Counted from the first letter of the stretch, positions 30,773 through 41,405 are shown. The stretch is DNA of 64,000 nt from Altericroceibacterium endophyticum (GCF_009827595.1 NZ_WTYT01000003.1:1-64000); one strand, 5' to 3'. Numbers and translations are program-made. Notes: generated from the sequence alone by a model not told the origin.

Positions 30773-32073
30773 TCGCCCGCCGCCTGCTGACCGCGATTTC
30801 CGCCGCCTGTGTCACCTTTTCCCTGCCCGTCACTGCCGCGGCGCAAGATCTGGTGATCACCAATGCGCGCCTTGTCATCGGCGATGGCAGCGCGCCGATT
30901 GATCAGGGCACGGTCGTCATTCACAATGGCCGGATCAGCGCCGCCGGTGCTGGAGCGGCCGCACCTCAGGGATATCCCGTTCTGGATGCAGAAGGACGCT
31001 GGGTCACGCCCGGCTTGGTAGCTTCGCTGACGGATCTGGGCCTGTGGGATGTCGGCGCCGTGGATGGCAGTAATGATGTTAGCGCTGGCGAGGCTGCTTT
31101 CAGCGCCGCGCTCGACATTGCCCCGGCCATCAATCCTGCATCCGAACATATCGCCATCAGCCGCGCCGGCGGCGTAACGCGCGCCAGCGTCGCCCCTTCG
31201 GCCTCATCCGGTCTGTTTGCCGGTCAGGGGGCATTGATCGATCTGGGCCAGGATCCCGACGCGGTCATGCAGCCGCGCGCCTTCCAATATGTCGAGCTGG
31301 GGGAATGGGGCGCCAATCTGGCCGGGGGCAGCCGCGCCGCCGCTTATACCCTGCTCCGCACCTTGCTGACCGAAGCAGAAAAAGGCGATGCAGCCCGTCA
31401 GTTTGAAGGCAATGGCACACATATCAGCCGCGCCGATATTGTGGCGCTGGCGCCCGTAGCTGCAGGTGAGCAGCCGCTCTATGTGCATGTCGAGCGCGCG
31501 GCCGATATTCGGTCGGTGCTCGCGCTGAAGAGCGAATTTCCTGCGCTTGATCTGGTGCTCGTCGGTGCTGCTGAAGGCTGGATGGTCGCACCCGATATTG
31601 CCGCCGCCGATGTGCCGGTTATCGCTCTGGCTTTGAGCGACCTTCCCGTCAGCTTCGAACAGTTGGCGGCGACACAAAGCAATATCGGCCGCATGGTCGA
31701 TGCCGGGGTGCAAGTGGCGCTGGGTCTTTATGCCGGTATGAATCAGCCGCGCTGGGCGGGTGAACAGGCCGGTAATCTGGTCGCACTGGAGAAGATGCCT
31801 GGTGCCTCCGGCCTCAGCTGGGATGAGGCCTTTGCCGCGATCAGTTCCGTCCCCGCCGCCATAGCCGGCATGGATGGGAAGATGGGCGTCTTGAAACCCG
31901 GCGCTTTTGGCGATGTCGTCATCTGGGACGGTGACCCGCTGGAACTGGGCAGCGTGCCGGTTAAGGTCTTTGTTGACGGCGTGGACGAACCGCTCGACAA
32001 TCATCAGACACGTTTGCGGGACCGTTATCGCTCGCTGGAAGACGGTGGTCTGCCCCCGGCGCATGATTGGTAA
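30769..32073 (+). CDS. Secreted amidohydrolase-like protein lacking the HxH motif
   Basis: 434 residues with a Sec signal peptide (LLTAISAACVTFSLPVTAAAQ). It keeps the family's N-terminal beta-sandwich (VITNARLVIGDGSAPIDQGTVVI) and the ending LKPGAFGDVVIWDGDPLELG. At the place where the partner has DAHSHLGD it reads VASLTDLGLWD, so the first two metal-binding histidines are missing. No clear replacement for the later ligands is visible. It overlaps the previous gene by four bases, so the two proteins are made together. It may be a non-catalytic partner of the upstream enzyme. Confidence 0.82.
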   Translation: MIARRLLTAISAACVTFSLPVTAAAQDLVITNARLVIGDGSAPIDQGTVVIHNGRISAAGAGAAAPQGYPVLDAEGRWVTPGLVASLTDLGLWDVGAVDGSNDVSAGEAAFSAALDIAPAINPASEHIAISRAGGVTRASVAPSASSGLFAGQGALIDLGQDPDAVMQPRAFQYVELGEWGANLAGGSRAAAYTLLRTLLTEAEKGDAARQFEGNGTHISRADIVALAPVAAGEQPLYVHVERAADIRSVLALKSEFPALDLVLVGAAEGWMVAPDIAAADVPVIALALSDLPVSFEQLAATQSNIGRMVDAGVQVALGLYAGMNQPRWAGEQAGNLVALEKMPGASGLSWDEAFAAISSVPAAIAGMDGKMGVLKPGAFGDVVIWDGDPLELGSVPVKVFVDGVDEPLDNHQTRLRDRYRSLEDGGLPPAHDW

Positions 32074-32115
32074 TTGTCCTTAGCACGTCATCTGCAACGG
32101 TAAGGAGAGGGCGCC

Positions 32116-32796
32116 ATGGATCATCACATGTCATTCATTCCCCTGTTGAGCGCCTGCGGCACATTGCTGGGAACGCATTTTCTGCTTTCCCATCCCTTGC
32201 GCAAAGCCCTTGTCTCGCTGCTTGGTGAGAGGATTTTTCTGGCGCTCTATTCCTTGATCGCATTTGGCGCGATCGGCTGGATCGCGGTTAGTTTCCGCAA
32301 ACTCCCGCCGATGGATCTGGGCGGTAGCGGCATAGCAGGCTGGATCATTGCCAGCCTGCTCACGATCCTCGCGCTGGTTCTGCTGCTGGGCTCCTTTACC
32401 GGCAATCCGGCGTTGCCTGATCCGTCAGGTGAACCCAAAATGCCGAGCCAGACCAAGGGTGTTTTCCGTATTACCCGGCATCCCATGATGTGGGGCTTCG
32501 CGCTTTGGGCCATCGCCCATATCACGCTGTGGTGGAGCATGCGTACGGTCATCGTGGGCGGAACGATCCTGATCCTGGCGCTGCTGGGGTCGGCTCTGCA
32601 GGATATGAAGAAAGAGCGCCTGATGGGCCTGAAATGGAAAGCGTGGGAGAACCAGACCAGCTTCTGGCCCCGCTGGCAGGCTCTGCCTGCGGCGGGCTGG
32701 CTGATATGGACCGCCGCGCTGATCCTGTGGCTGGGGATCACCTGGGCGCATGGCCGTGCAGGTATTCCGGCCGGAATCTGGCGCTGGATCGGCTAA
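32116..32796 (+). CDS. NnrU-family membrane protein
   Basis: 226 residues with about six hydrophobic segments. The core matches the NnrU family: RITRHPMMWGFALWAIAHI near the middle, with the conserved RHP-x-x-W-G signature, and a following KKERLMGLKWKAWENQTSFWP. NnrU proteins were first linked to nitric-oxide metabolism, but most copies lie away from denitrification genes and their role is unclear. It resembles the methyltransferase-like isoprenylcysteine/NnrU fold. GGAGAG precedes the start. csaA follows 17 bases downstream. Confidence 0.88.
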   Translation: MDHHMSFIPLLSACGTLLGTHFLLSHPLRKALVSLLGERIFLALYSLIAFGAIGWIAVSFRKLPPMDLGGSGIAGWIIASLLTILALVLLLGSFTGNPALPDPSGEPKMPSQTKGVFRITRHPMMWGFALWAIAHITLWWSMRTVIVGGTILILALLGSALQDMKKERLMGLKWKAWENQTSFWPRWQALPAAGWLIWTAALILWLGITWAHGRAGIPAGIWRWIG

Positions 32797-32813
32797 TCCC
32801 CTAAGGCACCGCC

Positions 32814-33185
32814 ATGCATTTGATTCACGACCCTGCCGCTGCTCCTGCGCCTGAAACAACCTTCGACACCTTTCTCGCGGCAGACATCCGCGCGGGCACG
32901 ATCCTGTCCGCAGATGCCTTTCCCGAGGCGCGCAACCCAAGCTACCGGCTGATCATAGATCTGGGGCCCGGTGTCGGCACGAAAAAGAGCATTGCCCGCA
33001 TTACCGAGAATTACGCGCTGGAGGATCTTCCGGGCAAACGGGTAATGGCGGTGGTCAATTTTCCCAGCCGCCAAATCGGCCCGGCCCGGTCGGAGACGCT
33101 GCTGCTTGGCTTCGCGGATGATCACGGCCATATCGTGCTGAGCGAACCAGCCGCAGCCGTGCCCAATGGAGCGCGCCTCGCCTAA
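32814..33185 (+). CDS. csaA: tRNA-binding protein, CsaA type
   Basis: 123 residues. Recognised by the OB-fold EMAP-type core: FDTFLAADIRAGTILSA, NPSYRLIIDLGPGVGTKKS and MAVVNFPSRQIGPARSETLLLGF. CsaA forms a dimer that binds tRNA; a chaperone role in secretion has been proposed in Bacillus. The gene lies 17 bases after the NnrU-like gene and its end overlaps the end of the convergent LysE-type gene by four bases. Confidence 0.9.
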   Translation: MHLIHDPAAAPAPETTFDTFLAADIRAGTILSADAFPEARNPSYRLIIDLGPGVGTKKSIARITENYALEDLPGKRVMAVVNFPSRQIGPARSETLLLGFADDHGHIVLSEPAAAVPNGARLA

Positions 33186-33826
33186 ATCGCCTTTTTGGCG
33201 TTCAGCAAGGCGGCGCCAAAACCGATGAACACGCTGCCGACGAGCCGGTTGATCCAGCGCCGGACGGTACCGCGATCGAGCAGATGGGCCAGCGATTTTC
33301 CGCCGGTTGCATAGGTGAAATACCAGAAGCTTTCGGTAGCGGCGAAGGTCGCCACCATAATGGCGAATTGCGGCCCCTGCGGATGCGCTGAATCGATGAA
33401 TTGCGGCAGGAATGCCGCCGCGAAAACGAGCAATTTCGGGTTACTGATGCCGATGATAAACCCCGTGCGAAACAAGCGGGCCTTGCCATCACGCGCATTG
33501 CCTGAGGCCGGAATTTCATCCTCGATATTGTCAGTGGACGTGCTGCGCGTCATCCATGCCCGAATGCCGAGATAGATGAGATAGGCCGCACCGCAATAAC
33601 GCAGCACATCGAAGACACCGGGCAGCGCCGTCAACAAAGCAGTAAGACCGGCCGCCGATGCGCCCAGAACAAGCAAAAGCGATGAAAAGCAGCCCGCCAT
33701 CGCAGCCATCGTCCGCACGATGCCCAGCTCCACGCCGCGCCCGAGGATGAAAATCATCGTTGGCCCCGGCGTGCCGGAGAGAAGAAAAACGGTGCCAAGA
33801 AACAGCCACCATGTCTCAAACGACAT
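33182..33826 (-). CDS. LysE/RhtB-family amino-acid exporter
   Basis: 214 residues with about six hydrophobic segments. The N-terminal signature FLLSGTPGPTMIFILGRGVELG and the middle GFIIGISNPKLLVFAAAFLPQFID are the two conserved LysE/RhtB blocks. It exports an amino acid or related small metabolite across the inner membrane; the substrate cannot be set from sequence. It follows dxs on the same strand after a 45-base gap. Confidence 0.92.
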   Translation of the reverse strand: MSFETWWLFLGTVFLLSGTPGPTMIFILGRGVELGIVRTMAAMAGCFSSLLLVLGASAAGLTALLTALPGVFDVLRYCGAAYLIYLGIRAWMTRSTSTDNIEDEIPASGNARDGKARLFRTGFIIGISNPKLLVFAAAFLPQFIDSAHPQGPQFAIMVATFAATESFWYFTYATGGKSLAHLLDRGTVRRWINRLVGSVFIGFGAALLNAKKAI

Positions 33827-33871
33827 CGCCTGACTTTCTTAGATAACTAGGTGCCGTAAACTCGGATGCGG

Positions 33872-35806
33872 TCAGGCGCGGGCTTCGGCCACGCCTGCGC
33901 TGTTATGCCGCAAGGCGGACAAAACAGTATCGACGATTTGCGGAGCGTTCAGCCGTGCTTCGTCATATTGCTTTTCCGGCGCGCCCTGATCCTGAAACAG
34001 ATCAGGCAGACGCATCGTACGGATCTTGAGACCGCTATCCAACACACCTTCATCGCTGGCCATGGTCAGCACATGCGCGCCCAGCCCGCCAATGCTGCCT
34101 TCCTCCACAGTGACCACAACTTCATGCGTTGCCATCAATTTGCGGATCAGATCATTATCGAGCGGCTTGACGAAGCGCAGATCGGCCACGCTGGTGGACA
34201 ATCCCTTGGCCTCCAGCTGATCGGCTGCCTTGAGCGCCTCTCCCAGCCTTGTGCCGAGTGAAAGGATCGCGACTTTGCGGGCGGATTTTTCATCGCCGCG
34301 CACCATGCGCCCCTTGCCGATTTCCAGCTTTTGCGGCGTGTCCGGCATAGCTACGCCGGTGCCCGATCCGCGCGGATAGCGGAAGGCTATCGGTCCGGCA
34401 TCATATTCGGCTGCCGTATGGACCATATGGACCAGTTCCGCCTCATCCGCAGCGGCCATCACCACCATATTGGGCAAGGTCGCCAGATAGGTGACATCGA
34501 AACTGCCCGCATGGGTCGCACCATCTGCGCCCACCAGCCCTGCGCGGTCGATCGCGAAACGGACGGGCAGGTTCTGGATCGCCACATCATGCACTACCTG
34601 GTCAAAGGCGCGCTGAAGAAAGGTGGAATAGATCGCGCAGAAAGGCTTCATCCCCTGCGCGGCAAGGCCTGCTGCAAAGGTGACGCCATGCTGTTCAGCA
34701 ATCCCGACATCAAACGTGCGCGCGGGGAAAGCCTGCGCAAATTTATCCAGCCCGGTGCCAGAGGGCATGGCTGCGGTGATGGCGCAAATCCGCTCATCCC
34801 GTTCAGCCTCGGCCAGCAAGGCCTTGGCAAAGACATTGGTGTAGCTCGGCGCGCCGCCGCTGCTCTTTTTCTGTTCGCCGGTGATGACGTCGAACTTCTG
34901 GACGCCATGATATTTGTCGGCGGATTCTTCGGCCGGGGCATATCCCTTACCCTTTTGCGTCACGACATGGATCAGGCACGGGCCGTCAGCCGCATCACGG
35001 ACATTTTCCAGCACCGGCAGCAATTGATCAAGATCGTGCCCATCAATCGGGCCGACATAATAGAAGCCCAATTCTTCAAACAACGTGCCGCCCATGGCCA
35101 TGCCGCGGGCATATTCATCGGTTTTACGCGCCGCATCCTGCAATGGCGCGGGCAAACGTTTGGCAAATTTCTTGGCCAGATTGCGCAAGCCAAGGAACTG
35201 CCCCGAAGAGACGAGCCGTGCGAGATAGCCCGACAGCCCACCCACCGGCGGTGCAATCGACATGTCGTTGTCATTCAGGATAACGACCAGACGATTGCCC
35301 GCCTGTTCGGCATTGTTCATCGCCTCATAGGCCATGCCAGCGCTCATCGCGCCATCGCCGATTACCGCGATCGCCTTGCCCGGTTTGCCCGCCAGCTTGT
35401 TGGCAACAGCAAAGCCCAGACCGGCCGAAATGGAGGTGGAGCTATGCGCTGCGCCAAAGGGATCATATTCACTTTCAGACCGCTTGGTAAAGCCGGACAA
35501 GCCGCCTTCCTGTCTCAGAGTGCGAATGCGGTCGCGGCGCCCCGTCAGGATCTTGTGCGGATAGGCCTGATGCCCGACATCCCAGATCAGCCGGTCATCG
35601 GGCGTATTGAAAATATAATGCAGGGCCACGGTCAATTCGACAACGCCCAGCCCGGAGCCGAGATGGCCGCCGGTGGACCCCACAGCATCGATCATTTCGC
35701 TGCGAAGTTCGTCGGAGAGTTGGCGCAGATTTTCGGGCGCCAACTGGCGCAGATCGTCAGGCGTCGTAACTTGGTCGAGTAGTGGCGTGGCCAATTGCGT
35801 GGTCAT
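33872..35806 (-). CDS. dxs: 1-deoxy-D-xylulose-5-phosphate synthase
   Basis: 644 residues, full length. It condenses pyruvate and glyceraldehyde-3-phosphate with thiamine diphosphate, the first step of the MEP isoprenoid pathway. Motifs: [27 protein letters not shown], the ThDP motif [21 protein letters not shown]...NDNDMSI, and the transketolase central domain with [18 protein letters not shown]. Isoprenoids feed carotenoids and quinones typical of this bacterial group. It follows the Fur-family gene by about 50 bases. Confidence 0.97.
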   Translation of the reverse strand: MTTQLATPLLDQVTTPDDLRQLAPENLRQLSDELRSEMIDAVGSTGGHLGSGLGVVELTVALHYIFNTPDDRLIWDVGHQAYPHKILTGRRDRIRTLRQEGGLSGFTKRSESEYDPFGAAHSSTSISAGLGFAVANKLAGKPGKAIAVIGDGAMSAGMAYEAMNNAEQAGNRLVVILNDNDMSIAPPVGGLSGYLARLVSSGQFLGLRNLAKKFAKRLPAPLQDAARKTDEYARGMAMGGTLFEELGFYYVGPIDGHDLDQLLPVLENVRDAADGPCLIHVVTQKGKGYAPAEESADKYHGVQKFDVITGEQKKSSGGAPSYTNVFAKALLAEAERDERICAITAAMPSGTGLDKFAQAFPARTFDVGIAEQHGVTFAAGLAAQGMKPFCAIYSTFLQRAFDQVVHDVAIQNLPVRFAIDRAGLVGADGATHAGSFDVTYLATLPNMVVMAAADEAELVHMVHTAAEYDAGPIAFRYPRGSGTGVAMPDTPQKLEIGKGRMVRGDEKSARKVAILSLGTRLGEALKAADQLEAKGLSTSVADLRFVKPLDNDLIRKLMATHEVVVTVEEGSIGGLGAHVLTMASDEGVLDSGLKIRTMRLPDLFQDQGAPEKQYDEARLNAPQIVDTVLSALRHNSAGVAEARA

Positions 35807-35855
35807 CCTTGGGATCTACACTCGTATTCTGTTCATGTCGATGTAATGTGCGCCT

Positions 35856-36326
35856 TCAGCGCGCAGCGCAGTCATCGCATACGCCGCGCAGTTCAACCAC
35901 GGGGCGGACATTGGCAAAACCCTTGGCATTCCCCGCCTTGCGCAGCGCCCCCGTCAGCTGGTCATTATCGATATGCACCGTCTTCCCGCATTCGTCGCAA
36001 ATCAGGAAAATGCAATCATGCTGACACCCCGGGTGGGTGTTCACGAGATACGCGTTGGCGCTTTCAATCCGGTTGGCCAGATTGTTGCGAACGAACAGGT
36101 CGAGAATTCGGTAAACACTGTTTGCGGCCACCCTCTTCCCGCGTCTTGTGCTCAAGGCATCAGCAATATCATAGGCTGAGCTGGGACGTTCCTGTTCCGA
36201 CAGAGTCTCAAAGACATCGGCCCGCATAGCGGTCCATTGCTCGCCTGCATTGGTGAGCACATTTTGCGCCGCGGACAAAAGCTGTTCGCCGGAATGTTCT
36301 TTGTGAGCATGGCCAGTCATTGCCAT
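35856..36326 (-). CDS. zur: Fur-family regulator, probably Zur
   Basis: 156 residues from the ATG at 36326 (MAMTGHAHKEH); an internal ATG two codons on and an upstream TTG are alternatives. The winged-helix N-terminal half (RPSSAYDIADALSTRRGKRVAANSVYRILDLF, in two parts) is followed by a metal-binding half with HPGCQHDCIFLICDECGK and a C-terminal CDDC. The CxxC pairs supply the structural zinc. The spacing and sequence look more like Zur than iron-sensing Fur, but this is a judgement. It sits between msrA and dxs on one strand. Confidence 0.82.
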   Translation of the reverse strand: MAMTGHAHKEHSGEQLLSAAQNVLTNAGEQWTAMRADVFETLSEQERPSSAYDIADALSTRRGKRVAANSVYRILDLFVRNNLANRIESANAYLVNTHPGCQHDCIFLICDECGKTVHIDNDQLTGALRKAGNAKGFANVRPVVELRGVCDDCAAR

Positions 36327-36355
36327 GATATAGGCAGCACCGCCCAAAAGGGCAA

Positions 36356-37030
36356 TCAATCGCGGACGAAACGTGTCTGGTACAGATCCGGGTAGAGACG
36401 GTGCAGCGCATCGACCTTTGGGCGGTCCCAGCGGCGAATATAGGGATTATTCGGATTCAGCCGCATGAAATCCTGATGGCTGGATTCCGCTTTGTAAAAG
36501 GTCCGCGGGGCTTCGATTCGCGTGACGATCGGCCTGGACCAAATGCCGCTACGTTCCATCTGTTTGAGATAGGCAGTCGCTACGCGGCGCTGATCCGCGC
36601 CCAAGGGAATCAGGGCGGCGCGATATTGGGAGCCTACATCCGGCCCCTGCCGGTCTTTCAATGTCGGATCGGCAATGACGGAGAAGAATACGCGCAGCAA
36701 TTGATCATAGCGCACGACAGCGGGATCATAGGTGACTTTCACGGCTTCTGCATGCGCAGTCTTGCCGGAGGAAACGGCGCGATAGCTGGCATTCGCCCGG
36801 CTGCCGCCATGATATCCGGCAATTGCGCTTTTCACGCCTTTCATATGGCTGAAGACGCCTTCGACACCCCAGAAACATCCCCCGGCAAAAATGGCGGTTT
36901 GCAGGCCCTTACCTTCATCAATCACGATGCTGGCTGCGGGGGCGTGCTTGATATTCTCTGCCGCCTGCGCGCTGTTCTGGCACGCACCCAGAGCCAGCGC
37001 CGCAGCCAAGAGGGGGATGGGAAGGCGCAT
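36356..37030 (-). CDS. msrA: Peptide-methionine (S)-S-oxide reductase, lipoprotein
   Basis: 224 residues. The catalytic motif AGGCFWGVEGVFSHM carries the active-site Cys, and GYHGGSRANASYRAV, AHAEAVKVTYDP and DVGSQYRAALIP complete the family signature. The N-terminus has a lipobox (LALGAC), so the enzyme is predicted in the envelope, where it would repair oxidised methionines in periplasmic proteins. The start at 37030 overlaps the stop of a 35-codon frame (TAATG), so it is translated by coupling to that small protein. Confidence 0.94.
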   Translation of the reverse strand: MRLPIPLLAAALALGACQNSAQAAENIKHAPAASIVIDEGKGLQTAIFAGGCFWGVEGVFSHMKGVKSAIAGYHGGSRANASYRAVSSGKTAHAEAVKVTYDPAVVRYDQLLRVFFSVIADPTLKDRQGPDVGSQYRAALIPLGADQRRVATAYLKQMERSGIWSRPIVTRIEAPRTFYKAESSHQDFMRLNPNNPYIRRWDRPKVDALHRLYPDLYQTRFVRD

Positions 37031-37137
37031 TATGACAGCAGCGAAAGCTGCGGTACCATGCCCAGGGTCAGCGCGATTGCCGTCAGGCCAAAACCGGCGA
37101 AAAAGGCGCGATAAGTTTCTGCTTTGAAAAGGCCCAT
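37030..37137 (-). CDS. Predicted 35-residue membrane peptide coupled to msrA
   Basis: An ATG at 37137 lies five bases after a perfect AGGAGG. The product begins MGLFKAETYRAFFAGFG, then LTAIALTLGMVP, and ends QLSLLS. It has a short basic/aromatic head and one hydrophobic segment of about 20 residues, enough for a single membrane helix. The stop overlaps the msrA start as TAATG. The Shine-Dalgarno here is far better than any directly ahead of msrA. I do not recognise a family. It could be a true small protein or a translated leader that delivers ribosomes to msrA. Confidence 0.72.
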   Translation of the reverse strand: MGLFKAETYRAFFAGFGLTAIALTLGMVPQLSLLS

Positions 37138-37286
37138 AAAAACCTCCTGATCTCAATGATTTGAACGGAGATTACAGGAGCATAGCTTGACCAGAGCTTA
37201 ATTGGGCCGCGTCGCAGGTCCAGAGACGATCAGGCGGGGCACAGTCACGATGGACCGCACCCCGCCCAAAATGTCATGCGTCAAAA

Positions 37287-38876
37287 TCAATGGCGGAAGT
37301 GGCGCATACCGGTGAAGAGCATGGCGATTCCGGCTTCATCCGCTGCCTTGATGACTTCATCATCACGCATCGAACCACCCGGTTGGATAACCGCGCTTGC
37401 CCCCGCCTCCACAGCGGCCAGCAGGCCATCGGCAAAGGGGAAGAAGGCATCGGACGCCACGGCACTGCCGTTGGTCCGCGCTTCGTCCCAGCCATATTTC
37501 TCGGCTGCTTCCTGCGCCTTGATTGCCGCGATGCGCGCGGAGTCCCGGCGGTTCATCTGTCCGGCACCAATACCGGCAGTCGATCCGTTACGAGCATAGA
37601 CGATGGCATTGGATTTGACATGCCGCGCCACGGTCCAGGCGAAGATGCAATCTTCCAGTTCCTGCGCGGTGGGTTCGCGCTGCGTCACGCATTTCAGAGC
37701 GTCCCGCTGGATCAGGCCATTGTCGCGTGACTGGACCAGCAAACCACCCGTAATGGGCGTGGTCATCAAACCGCTGCGCTTGGGTTCGGGCAATTCGTCG
37801 ATCAGCAACAGGCGCAGGTTCTTCTTGCGGGCAAAAGCCGCACGCGCGGCATCATCTGCCCCCGGCGCCACCACCACTTCGGTGAAGATTTCGCAGATTG
37901 CCTCTGCCGTCGGGCCATCAAGCGGCTGGTTCGATGCCACGATCCCGCCAAATGCGGAAACACTGTCGCAGGCCAGCGCATCATTCCACGCGTCGAGCAA
38001 GCTGCCGGCCTGAGCCACGCCGCAGGGGTTGGCGTGTTTAACGATCACGATCGCCGGGCTTTCACCCTTGAATTCAGCGCATAATTCCAGCGCGGCATCG
38101 GCGTCGTTATAATTGTTATAGCTGAGCGCCTTGCCCTGAATCTGTTCCGCCTGCGCCAGGCCCTTTTCCTTGGCGCCATAGGGGACATAAATTGCGGCGG
38201 ATTGATGCGGGTTTTCACCATAACGCAGTTCGGACAGCTTCTTCGCGCTGAGCGAAAACTGATCGGGCAGAGCCTGCTGCTGATCGGTGCCGAGGAACCA
38301 CTGGCTGATCGCGGCATCATAACGCGCGGTCGCGGAAAAGGCCTTGGCCGCCATCTGCTTGCGAAATTCCATCGATGTGCTGCCATCGTGGCTTTCCAGT
38401 TCGGAAAGGAGCGCATCATAGTCGGCGGAATCCGTCACAATCGTCACATATGCGTGATTTTTGGCGGAGGAGCGGACCATGGAGGGGCCACCAATGTCGA
38501 TATTCTCAATCACTTCATCGCGTTCTGCGCCGCGTGCAACGGTCGCTTCGAAGGGATATAGATTGACGACCACCAGATCGATTGCGCCAATGGCATGTTC
38601 TGCCATCGCGGCGGCATGTTCAGGGTTGTCGCGGACAGCCAGCAAGCCGCCATGTACCACCGGGTGCAGCGTCTTGACCCGGCCATCCATCATTTCAGGA
38701 AAGCTGGTCAGCTCCGAAATATCTTTCACTTCGAGGCCCGCCTCGCGCAGCGTCTTGGCCGTTCCGCCGGTGGAAACCAGTTCCACCCCGCGCGCCGCCA
38801 GTGCCTTGCCCAGCTCTGCCAGACCGCTTTTGTCGGACACGGAAAGTAGCGCCCGTTTGATCGTCACTTCGCTCAC
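37287..38876 (-). CDS. purH: Bifunctional AICAR formyltransferase / IMP cyclohydrolase
   Basis: 529 residues when started at the GTG at 38876 ([18 protein letters not shown]), the same length as the E. coli enzyme. The N-terminal MGS-like IMP cyclohydrolase domain ([26 protein letters not shown]) precedes the AICAR transformylase domain ([34 protein letters not shown]-like, and [11 protein letters not shown]). It performs the last two steps of purine synthesis. It starts seven bases after the heparinase-like gene and is the third gene of the rpe operon. Confidence 0.97.
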   Translation of the reverse strand: MSEVTIKRALLSVSDKSGLAELGKALAARGVELVSTGGTAKTLREAGLEVKDISELTSFPEMMDGRVKTLHPVVHGGLLAVRDNPEHAAAMAEHAIGAIDLVVVNLYPFEATVARGAERDEVIENIDIGGPSMVRSSAKNHAYVTIVTDSADYDALLSELESHDGSTSMEFRKQMAAKAFSATARYDAAISQWFLGTDQQQALPDQFSLSAKKLSELRYGENPHQSAAIYVPYGAKEKGLAQAEQIQGKALSYNNYNDADAALELCAEFKGESPAIVIVKHANPCGVAQAGSLLDAWNDALACDSVSAFGGIVASNQPLDGPTAEAICEIFTEVVVAPGADDAARAAFARKKNLRLLLIDELPEPKRSGLMTTPITGGLLVQSRDNGLIQRDALKCVTQREPTAQELEDCIFAWTVARHVKSNAIVYARNGSTAGIGAGQMNRRDSARIAAIKAQEAAEKYGWDEARTNGSAVASDAFFPFADGLLAAVEAGASAVIQPGGSMRDDEVIKAADEAGIAMLFTGMRHFRH

Positions 38877-38883
38877 GTAAAAA

Positions 38884-40743
38884 TCATCCCATTTTCTTGA
38901 GCAGCCAGGAAAAGCTGCCGCCACCTCGAGAGGCCATGCCCTGTATCACCAATTGGTGAATCGGGTGAGCCCTGCCGTCGCCGTCTACCCACATGCTTTC
39001 CTCCAAGGCAAATTCATCAGCCCCGGAAACGAACTGCCAATAGCTGCCATCCGCAAGAGCGAGCCCGGCGCCTCGGCCATTTTCGGCCAAATTCACCTCT
39101 ACACCGGGGCCCAGATGGAAACGAATGGCAAAGGGCACCTTCCCCTTTTGGCCATTTCGTCCGGACGGAAGCAGACTATCTTCGCCGCGCAATTCCTCGC
39201 CATCATCGCGCAGGATCAGCACCCGCTTATGGATCAGGCCGAAGCGCGATGAATAGCCATCATGGCTGGCCTCAATACGGGTCGCGATGACCGTGCCATC
39301 CTGTTCCAGCGGGCGGCGGTCAATTTCAACCGCATTCACCCCTTTGCCCAGCTTGCCATTGATCAGCACGCTGGTGGAATTGGCATCGTCCAGAATGACG
39401 GTCGAATGCGCTGCCGTGGCGCGCAATCCCTGCTCGATCCGCACCGGCACCTGTCCGCCAGCAAAAGCAGCGCCGCCGCAATTGACGATCAGGCGTTCAC
39501 CCGCATGGGAAAATTCAAAAGCCAGTGTCGAAGCGCAGCCATGGCGGGCATGTTTGGCGAGCGGTGGCGGCGCGGCATCCATCTGCAGCACGGAATTGCG
39601 CGCGGACACTCTTTGATAGCCCCAATGGCTTGCATCACGCAGCGGCCTTGTGCGCACGCCGCTGGCCGTCACCAGCGCGGCAATATCATCCGGCGCGATC
39701 GCTCCGGAACCTTGCCAATTGGCCAGCCCGCCATCGGAATGCACAACACCCAGCAAAGGCGGCACCAGCAAATGCAGCATCGAATCGATCATTTCGGGCA
39801 CGGTCTGCCCGACTGCTTCATAACAGCTGCGCAATTCGATCAGCAGCTCCAGCGCTTCGATCTGGTCCAGCGGGCTGCGCGACAGAACGCCGCCATCCTC
39901 GCCCACGAAATCACCCAGCATCCGCACCAGACCGGCTTCGCCATAGAGACGGCGCGGACGCCCATCTGTCAGCAAAAGCCCGGCGGCCGTAATCGCACAC
40001 CAACCAGCAAGCGCGGCTAAACCGTCTTCCGCCCGTGCTACATGACGGTCCAGCCAGCGCGCGGTCTCATCGGCTGTATCCAGCACCTTGTCGCGCAGAT
40101 CCCGCTCCGCACCCGACATGATCCATGGCGCATAGATCAGCAGATTAAGCAGGCGATGCGCGGCATGGGCCACCTTCCAGGGCGCACCTTTGCCCGGTGC
40201 GGGGTTCGCGGCCAGCCATGCCGCGGTAATGCGCTCCGCCGTGGGGGCGCATTGATCGCGCGGGGCCGATGCAGCCAGATCGCGCAGCCAGGCGAATCCG
40301 TGCAGGCATTTTTCCACCGGCGGGGTCAATTTGGCACTGGGCGAAAAATCGGCCTGCGCGATCCGCATCTTCACCCCGAAGATGAGGAAATGTCCGGCGC
40401 GCAGGGCGGTGCCAGCCATGCGATTGCCCTCCAGCGGGCTGGACACCGTTGCCGTCAGGCGCGGGCGCACGGCTTTGCGGAAGGGCGCGCTAATAACCGG
40501 CCCGGGCACGCCCATCTGATAGGCCAGCCGCATGAAACGTTCGGCAATATTGGCTGGCGGGGCGGAAAAATGCGCCAAGGCAAGCGACCGCGAAGGATCA
40601 AGCGCGGCAAAGGGCTCCCCCTCATCATCAGGTGTGGGATAATCGACCATCGATTGATCGCCTTCCTCCACCCCCGATGTCAGAGGCTGCTGCGCCGTCT
40701 CCCGATCACGCGTTTCGCGCTGCCGGGTGACGGCTTGATTCAT
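38884..40743 (-). CDS. Heparinase II/III-like protein
   Basis: 619 residues from the ATG at 40743. The N-terminal alpha/alpha-toroid half (about 70-330; [49 protein letters not shown]) and C-terminal beta-sandwich half ([40 protein letters not shown]) match the Hepar_II_III family of polysaccharide lyases. No signal peptide is visible, which is unusual for a lyase acting on external glycan. Its ATG overlaps the rpe stop, and purH follows seven bases later. This linkage to central metabolism genes recurs, from memory, in related alphaproteobacteria; the natural substrate is not known to me. Confidence 0.88.
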   Translation of the reverse strand: MNQAVTRQRETRDRETAQQPLTSGVEEGDQSMVDYPTPDDEGEPFAALDPSRSLALAHFSAPPANIAERFMRLAYQMGVPGPVISAPFRKAVRPRLTATVSSPLEGNRMAGTALRAGHFLIFGVKMRIAQADFSPSAKLTPPVEKCLHGFAWLRDLAASAPRDQCAPTAERITAAWLAANPAPGKGAPWKVAHAAHRLLNLLIYAPWIMSGAERDLRDKVLDTADETARWLDRHVARAEDGLAALAGWCAITAAGLLLTDGRPRRLYGEAGLVRMLGDFVGEDGGVLSRSPLDQIEALELLIELRSCYEAVGQTVPEMIDSMLHLLVPPLLGVVHSDGGLANWQGSGAIAPDDIAALVTASGVRTRPLRDASHWGYQRVSARNSVLQMDAAPPPLAKHARHGCASTLAFEFSHAGERLIVNCGGAAFAGGQVPVRIEQGLRATAAHSTVILDDANSTSVLINGKLGKGVNAVEIDRRPLEQDGTVIATRIEASHDGYSSRFGLIHKRVLILRDDGEELRGEDSLLPSGRNGQKGKVPFAIRFHLGPGVEVNLAENGRGAGLALADGSYWQFVSGADEFALEESMWVDGDGRAHPIHQLVIQGMASRGGGSFSWLLKKMG

Positions 40744-41405
40744 TCGGAACCGCCCTTCAAGGCGGCGATATTGGCGGCATAATGATCTGCTCCGCCTTTG
40801 AATGTGGCAGAACCGGCGACCAGTACATCCGCGCCAGCATCGCGGCACAATTGTGCGGTTTCAGCATTCACGCCGCCATCCACTTCCAGATGGATATCGC
40901 GGCCCGTACGATCGATCAGCTTGCGGATCGCTTCAATCTTGCGCAGCTGGCTGGAGATGAAGCTCTGCCCGCCAAAGCCGGGATTAACGCTCATCACCAG
41001 TACCAGATCAATCTCGTCGATCAGATAATCGAGCATTTTGGCCGGCGTTGCCGGATTGAGCGATATGCCGGCTTTCTTGCCCAATCCGCGAATCGCCTGC
41101 ACCGTGCGGTGCGTATGCGGACCCGCTTCGGGATGAATGGTGATGATATCCGCCCCTGCCTCAGCAAAGGCTTCCAGATAGGCGTCGACCGGTGAAATCA
41201 TCAGATGGACGTCAAAAGGCTTTTCCGTATGCGGACGCAAAGCCTTCACCACGGCCGGGCCGATGGTTATATTGGGCACAAAATGGCCATCCATAACGTC
41301 AATATGAATCCAGTCCGCACCGGCTGCGTCAATTGCGCGAACCTCTTCACCCAGACGGGCGAAATCAGCGGACAGGATGGAGGGAGAGATTAAAGACTGG
41401 ACCAT
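40740..41405 (-). CDS. rpe: Ribulose-phosphate 3-epimerase
   Basis: 221 residues from the ATG at 41405, after a GAGGGT Shine-Dalgarno. The TIM-barrel signature segments are all present: [58 protein letters not shown] and LEVDGGVN. It interconverts ribulose-5-phosphate and xylulose-5-phosphate in the pentose phosphate pathway. First gene of an rpe, heparinase-like, purH operon; about 277 bases of non-coding DNA separate it from the divergent DUF2141 gene. Confidence 0.97.
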   Translation of the reverse strand: MVQSLISPSILSADFARLGEEVRAIDAAGADWIHIDVMDGHFVPNITIGPAVVKALRPHTEKPFDVHLMISPVDAYLEAFAEAGADIITIHPEAGPHTHRTVQAIRGLGKKAGISLNPATPAKMLDYLIDEIDLVLVMSVNPGFGGQSFISSQLRKIEAIRKLIDRTGRDIHLEVDGGVNAETAQLCRDAGADVLVAGSATFKGGADHYAANIAALKGGSE

